Source of the DNA: Oscillospiraceae bacterium
Lineage (GTDB): Bacteria; Bacillota; Clostridia; Oscillospirales; Ruminococcaceae
Direction: 5' to 3'
Assembly: GCA_900768105.1 (NCBI GenBank)
Contig: CAAGBQ010000082.1
Span: forward strand, 1 to 7,752
DNA: 7,752 nt
The position numbers and the translations under genes are program-made. The notes beneath the pieces were generated by a model. The model worked only from the letters and a program-made list of their open reading frames with translations, was not told the DNA's origin and made no database searches. Below, piece by piece: positions 5,639 to 7,752 of this stretch (position 1 is its first letter; every line of letters begins with the position of its first letter).

Positions 5639-6157
5639 TTATTCCTCCTTTTGCTCTGCGGCGGCCTTCGCTTCTTCCTCCGCCTTTTTTCTTGTCTTTT
5701 CGGCTTCGTATTCATCGCGTTCGCGGCAAATCTGTGCCATAACCTCTTTTATTGCCTGCTTGCGGGCTTCATCGGTAACGGTGCGTTGGAAGGTTCCGTT
5801 TGCCTCGTCAATTTTTTTGCCCTCGTTTTCGCTGAAAACTTCACCCGGAAGTCCCATTCCGCAGGAAAGAGCCGTAAGCAGTGCATTGCCCTCCGCCTTT
5901 GCGGCATCAACAAATCCGGATTCAAAGCCGACCTCGCTGCGGTCAACAATCGGGGTATAGATATGCGGAGAAACGGAAGCATCCTCGTTTACCGCACCTT
6001 TTGTAACCATTTGAAGCAGCACAACACGGATAGCGTCAATTCTGTTAGGGGTAACCGCGTTGCCGAGAGCCGCTTTTGTAAGTGCGTGAAGGGTCATTTG
6101 ACCGTTTTCCCAAAGTATCTCCATAAGTTCTCTTTGCGTTCCGGTAAGTTTTATCAT
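5639..6157 (-). CDS. BlaI/MecI-like winged-helix protein with charged C-terminal tail
   Basis: A 172-residue predicted DNA-binding protein. Residues 3-75 resemble the BlaI/MecI/CopY repressor fold: LTGTQRELMEILWENGQMT, a recognition region around AVTPNRIDAIRVVLLQMVTKGAV (34-56), and the wing HIYTPIVDRSEV (65-76). The rest does not match the usual short BlaI dimerisation domain. Residues 79-140 carry FVDAAKAEGNALLTALSCGMG and a helical stretch, and 144-172 are a Glu/Lys/Ala-rich charged helix, probably a coiled coil. GGAGG at 6165-6169, seven bases before the ATG at 6157, fixes the start; an in-frame ATG 13 codons upstream lies before that site. It is the middle gene of a likely operon with ymfI and the FakA-like fragment. 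No BlaR-type sensor is in view. DNA binding is inferred from the fold. Confidence 0.85.
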   Translation of the reverse strand: MIKLTGTQRELMEILWENGQMTLHALTKAALGNAVTPNRIDAIRVVLLQMVTKGAVNEDASVSPHIYTPIVDRSEVGFESGFVDAAKAEGNALLTALSCGMGLPGEVFSENEGKKIDEANGTFQRTVTDEARKQAIKEVMAQICRERDEYEAEKTRKKAEEEAKAAAEQKEE

Positions 6158-6205
6158 TTTTATTCCTCCAAAAAACGAAGATTTTTTACTTTGCATTTTT
6201 CCTGT

Positions 6206-6922
6206 TCAAATAACGGAACCGCCGTTTACATTAAGCACCGCTCCCGTAATATACGACGCTTTTTCTCCTGCCAAAAAAGCTACCGCTTCGGCAACTTCCT
6301 CCGGTGTGCCAATGTGTCCCACCGGCGTTTCTTCAAGAAGTGCATTCCAGTCTTCTTCGGAAAGGTGGGCATTCATTTCGGTTTTTATAGCGCCGGGTGC
6401 AACGCAGTTTACGCGAATTCCCGATGGACCGAGTTCCTTTGCCATAGATTTTGTATATCCTATGACAGCGGCTTTAGCCGCAGAATAATGGCACTCGCAG
6501 CTTCCGCCGGTAATGCCCCAAATGGAAGAGATATTCACAATGCTGCCGCACTGTTTATTCAGCATATTGCCTATGGCGCGTTTACAGCAATTAAAAACGC
6601 CCTTTACATTAACTCCGAATATTCTTTCCCACTCCTCGTCGGAGCAGTCTTGAAAAACGCCTACGATTGAAACCGCCGCATTGTTCACCAGAATCTCCAC
6701 AGCGCCAAGCTCCCGCTCAACGGAATCGAACATCGTACAAACTTCGTCAAAGCGCGAAACATCGGCGCGGTACACTCTGCCGCCGATGTCAGCGGCCAAA
6801 GCCTTCGCCGTCGCTGCGTTTTTTTGGTAGTTTACCGCAACGGTATAACCCTCTGCGGCAAGCTTTCGGCAAATTGCCGCACCTATGCCGCGGCTTCCGC
6901 CGGTAACAAGCGCAACCGCCAC
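6206..6922 (-). CDS. ymfI: SDR oxidoreductase, YmfI-type EF-P 5-aminopentanone reductase (FabG-like)
   Basis: A 238-residue NAD(P)H-dependent short-chain reductase. It shows the cofactor motif TGGSRGIG (residues 7-14), NNAA (80-83), the catalytic serine in NISSIWG (130-136), and Y146/K150 in HYSAAK. It ends in VLNVNGG. The NISSIWGITG...HYSAAKAAVIGYTKSMAKELGPS block resembles the Firmicutes YmfI group, which reduces the 5-aminopentanone group on elongation factor P, more than true FabG; FabG activity cannot be excluded from sequence alone. The start is GTG at 6920-6922, because GGGAGGTGAT (6926-6935) lies three bases upstream; the in-frame ATG at 6943 lies upstream of that site. It leads an operon with the BlaI-like and FakA-like genes; 48 bases separate it from the next gene. 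Confidence 0.9.
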   Translation of the reverse strand: MAVALVTGGSRGIGAAICRKLAAEGYTVAVNYQKNAATAKALAADIGGRVYRADVSRFDEVCTMFDSVERELGAVEILVNNAAVSIVGVFQDCSDEEWERIFGVNVKGVFNCCKRAIGNMLNKQCGSIVNISSIWGITGGSCECHYSAAKAAVIGYTKSMAKELGPSGIRVNCVAPGAIKTEMNAHLSEEDWNALLEETPVGHIGTPEEVAEAVAFLAGEKASYITGAVLNVNGGSVI

Positions 6923-6959
6923 GGTATCACCTCCCAAGTGCATATATCTTTATTTTTAT

Positions 6960-6988
6960 ATAATAGCACATTCCTTTTTGATTATCAA
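6960..6988 (-). promoter_or_regulatory. Promoter of the ymfI operon with a palindrome over the -35
   Basis: On the minus strand TTGATA (6983-6988), 17 bases, then TATTAT (6960-6965), preceded by TGC as an extended -10. The start would fall near 6953, about 30 bases before the GTG. The perfect palindrome TTGAT-A-ATCAA (6978-6988) overlaps the -35 and could be an operator. ATAGCAC (6963-6969) and its inverse GTGCTAT (7008-7014) also flank this region. Confidence 0.75.
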
Positions 6989-7031
6989 TTGCTATTTTGT
7001 GAATTGAGTGCTATACTGTATTTTATAAGAA

Positions 7032-7040
7032 TGATATAAT
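7032..7040 (+). promoter_or_regulatory. Possible rightward extended -10 promoter
   Basis: TGATATAAT at 7032-7040 is an extended -10 with a consensus TATAAT. The -35 region 17 bases upstream (TATACT, 7012-7017) is poor. If used, transcription would start near 7047 and run toward the permease gene, giving a leader of about 310 bases. Confidence 0.4.
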
Positions 7041-7077
7041 TCAGACAGAGCTTTCGAATAGCATTATGTTCTGTGGG

Positions 7078-7284
7078 TTATTTGCGGCAAATTAAAATAT
7101 TCACGCCTTTGAAGATCCGACAGGCGCGAAGCTTAAAATCGCCTTTACTCAAACCGTCAGCCTCCGATACAATCTTGGATTTATTTCGAGTCATTGCATT
7201 CAAACAGAATGCAGCATATTCTTTTGTCGAAAACACAGGCCGGCAGCCGAAGCCTATATTGCAAAGCCCATAGGCCGCATACAT
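7078..7284 (-). CDS. Doubtful small ORF in the gene-poor region
   Basis: An open frame of 68 codons from ATG at 7284 to TAA at 7078-7080. The product begins MYAAYGLCNIGFGCRP, contains four cysteines, and ends in a basic GVNILICRK. Its codon choice (AAA, GGC, CTT, AAT) is not unlike the real genes to the left, which is why I list it. Against it: there is no ribosome binding site before the ATG, an in-frame stop lies just upstream (7291-7293), and no family is recognised. The plus strand is also open over 7073-7273. It may be a gene remnant or a chance frame over a structured RNA. Confidence 0.22.
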   Translation of the reverse strand: MYAAYGLCNIGFGCRPVFSTKEYAAFCLNAMTRNKSKIVSEADGLSKGDFKLRACRIFKGVNILICRK

Positions 7285-7305
7285 AGGGCATTAGTCTTGC
7301 ACATC

Positions 7306-7327
7306 AAGGTCGGCGTCCAGCCTTTTT
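7306..7327 (+). terminator. Terminator-like hairpin ahead of the permease gene
   Basis: AAGG (7306-7309) pairs with CCTT (7321-7324). The stem continues through a T-G wobble and one C-A mismatch to GG/CC around a CGT loop, and it is followed by five T (7323-7327). The stem is modest. It could end a small RNA started near 7047, or act as an attenuator 31 bases before the permease start. Confidence 0.3.
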
Positions 7328-7357
7328 GTAAAGCCACGCTGAACAGGAGGTCTTTTT

Positions 7358-7752
7358 ATGTCTTATCTGCTCTACCTGAAGCGCTCATTCACGCACAGCC
7401 CCCGCCGCCATGCGGTGCTGTTTGCGGTGCTGACCTGCGCGTTTCTGCTGCCGCTGCTGATTTCCGTTTACCGGGACAGCAATGCTTATGGTATGCGGCA
7501 ATTTCTACTTGCCCGCTCTGCGGGCGAAACCTATCACATTGGGAACGCAGCGGAAGCGGACGTGCCGTATTTTGAGGGTATCCGCGGACTGTCTGCACCC
7601 ATTTATCGTGACGGTACCATCTATCTTCATATTCTGTCGGATGAGGACTGGAGAAATGCGGAGAGCGTGACCGTTTATGAAAACGAGATTCGAAAGCGTA
7701 TGGAGACGTCGGGCAATGAAGCCCTACTTCCGACTGCGTTCAGCTATGAATA
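7358..7752 (+). CDS. FtsX-like ABC-transporter permease, N-terminal part (cut by window end)
   Basis: The first 131 codons of a membrane protein, open to the end of the window. After MSYLLYLKRSFTHSPRRH, a basic N-terminal stretch, a hydrophobic segment spans about residues 19-38 (AVLFAVLTCAFLLPLLISVY). A soluble extracytoplasmic region follows (from about residue 39), with RDGTIYLHILSDEDW. This layout fits the FtsX/MacB-type permeases of peptide or lipid ABC exporters. AGGAGG at 7345-7350, seven bases before the ATG, fixes the start. Leucine codons are mostly CTG (10 of 16 by my count), unlike the CTT-rich genes to the left, hinting at different ancestry. The ATPase partner, if present, must lie beyond the window. 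The family call is based on topology and general character, as the diagnostic C-terminal half is missing. Confidence 0.78.
   Translation, partial: MSYLLYLKRSFTHSPRRHAVLFAVLTCAFLLPLLISVYRDSNAYGMRQFLLARSAGETYHIGNAAEADVPYFEGIRGLSAPIYRDGTIYLHILSDEDWRNAESVTVYENEIRKRMETSGNEALLPTAFSYE

Larger units (their letters stand above)
7041..7357. other. Gene-poor region with several small hairpins, possible long leader or small RNA
   Basis: No convincing gene fills these 317 bases. Inverted repeats are seen at 7104-7108/7122-7126 (CGCCT/AGGCG), 7195-7201/7207-7213 (TGCATTC/GAATGCA, loop AAACA) and 7252-7257/7270-7275 (GCCTAT/ATAGGC), then a terminator-like hairpin at 7306-7327. A possible promoter precedes the region. 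It could be an attenuated leader of the permease gene, an independent RNA, or decayed mobile or coding DNA. I recognise no known riboswitch, T-box, tRNA or 6S pattern in it. Confidence 0.4.

Noticed and set aside
6157..6205. A possible internal promoter (TTGAAC with an A/T-rich -10) between ymfI and the BlaI-like gene.
   Set aside because: The spacing or the -10 is poor whichever pairing is chosen; co-transcription from the ymfI promoter is simpler.
5477..6670. A long plus-strand open frame of 397 codons.
   Set aside because: It lies antisense to three well-supported minus-strand genes, lacks a ribosome binding site and has the Phe/Cys-rich composition typical of a reverse-strand shadow.
7297..7575. 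A plus-strand frame of 92 codons overlapping the permease start.
   Set aside because: It is out of frame with the permease, which has an AGGAGG site and a coherent membrane-protein sequence; this frame is Cys/Pro/Arg-rich and looks like a shadow.
1..7752. CRISPR arrays, tRNA or rRNA genes, insertion sequences, integrase genes and attachment sites.
   Set aside because: I saw no regularly spaced repeats, no cloverleaf or rRNA-like segment, no transposase or recombinase motif, and no terminal repeats.

Overview
The window looks like a chromosomal segment from a Gram-positive clostridium, probably of the Oscillospiraceae/Ruminococcaceae type. The support is strong GGAGG-type ribosome binding sites, sigma-A-like promoters, and Firmicutes-type genes: GlpP, long-form HPF, an Rrf2 regulator beside cysK and mnmA, and a YmfI-type reductase. 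Taxonomy is inferred from protein character only.

Layout, left to right. (1) 1-2139, plus strand: the last codons of cysK, an HD-domain hydrolase, mnmA and an Rrf2 regulator. They are packed tightly enough to be one operon with a sulfur/cysteine/tRNA-thiolation theme, closed by a strong hairpin at 2144-2183. (2) 2229-3585, minus strand: a HAD-IIB phosphatase followed by the glycerol-3-phosphate-responsive antiterminator GlpP, with a clear promoter at 3638-3666. (3) 3698-4495, plus strand: a membrane-anchored NodB-type polysaccharide deacetylase that probably starts at TTG. (4) 4667-5188, plus strand: hpf (ribosome hibernation factor), with an extended -10 promoter and a perfect hairpin in its 5' leader. 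(5) 5252-5356: two terminators, the second a 17-bp perfect stem serving both strands. (6) 5372-6922, minus strand: a three-gene operon of a YmfI-like SDR (GTG start), a BlaI-like winged-helix protein with a charged tail, and an 87-residue stand-alone relative of the FakA/YloV middle domain. Its promoter at 6960-6988 carries a palindrome over the -35. (7) 7041-7357: about 300 bases with no convincing gene, several small hairpins, a possible promoter and a terminator-like hairpin. (8) 7358-7752, plus strand: the start of an FtsX-like ABC-transporter permease, cut by the window end, whose leucine codon use differs from its neighbours.

Most genes are recognisable families. The less ordinary points are: the Cys-x2-Cys variant of the MnmA active site beside a four-cysteine Rrf2 regulator; the regulator plus FakA-fragment pair behind ymfI; and the unexplained, structured 7041-7357 stretch at the apparent border of a compositionally distinct block. 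I did not find a clear new defence or mobile system in this window.
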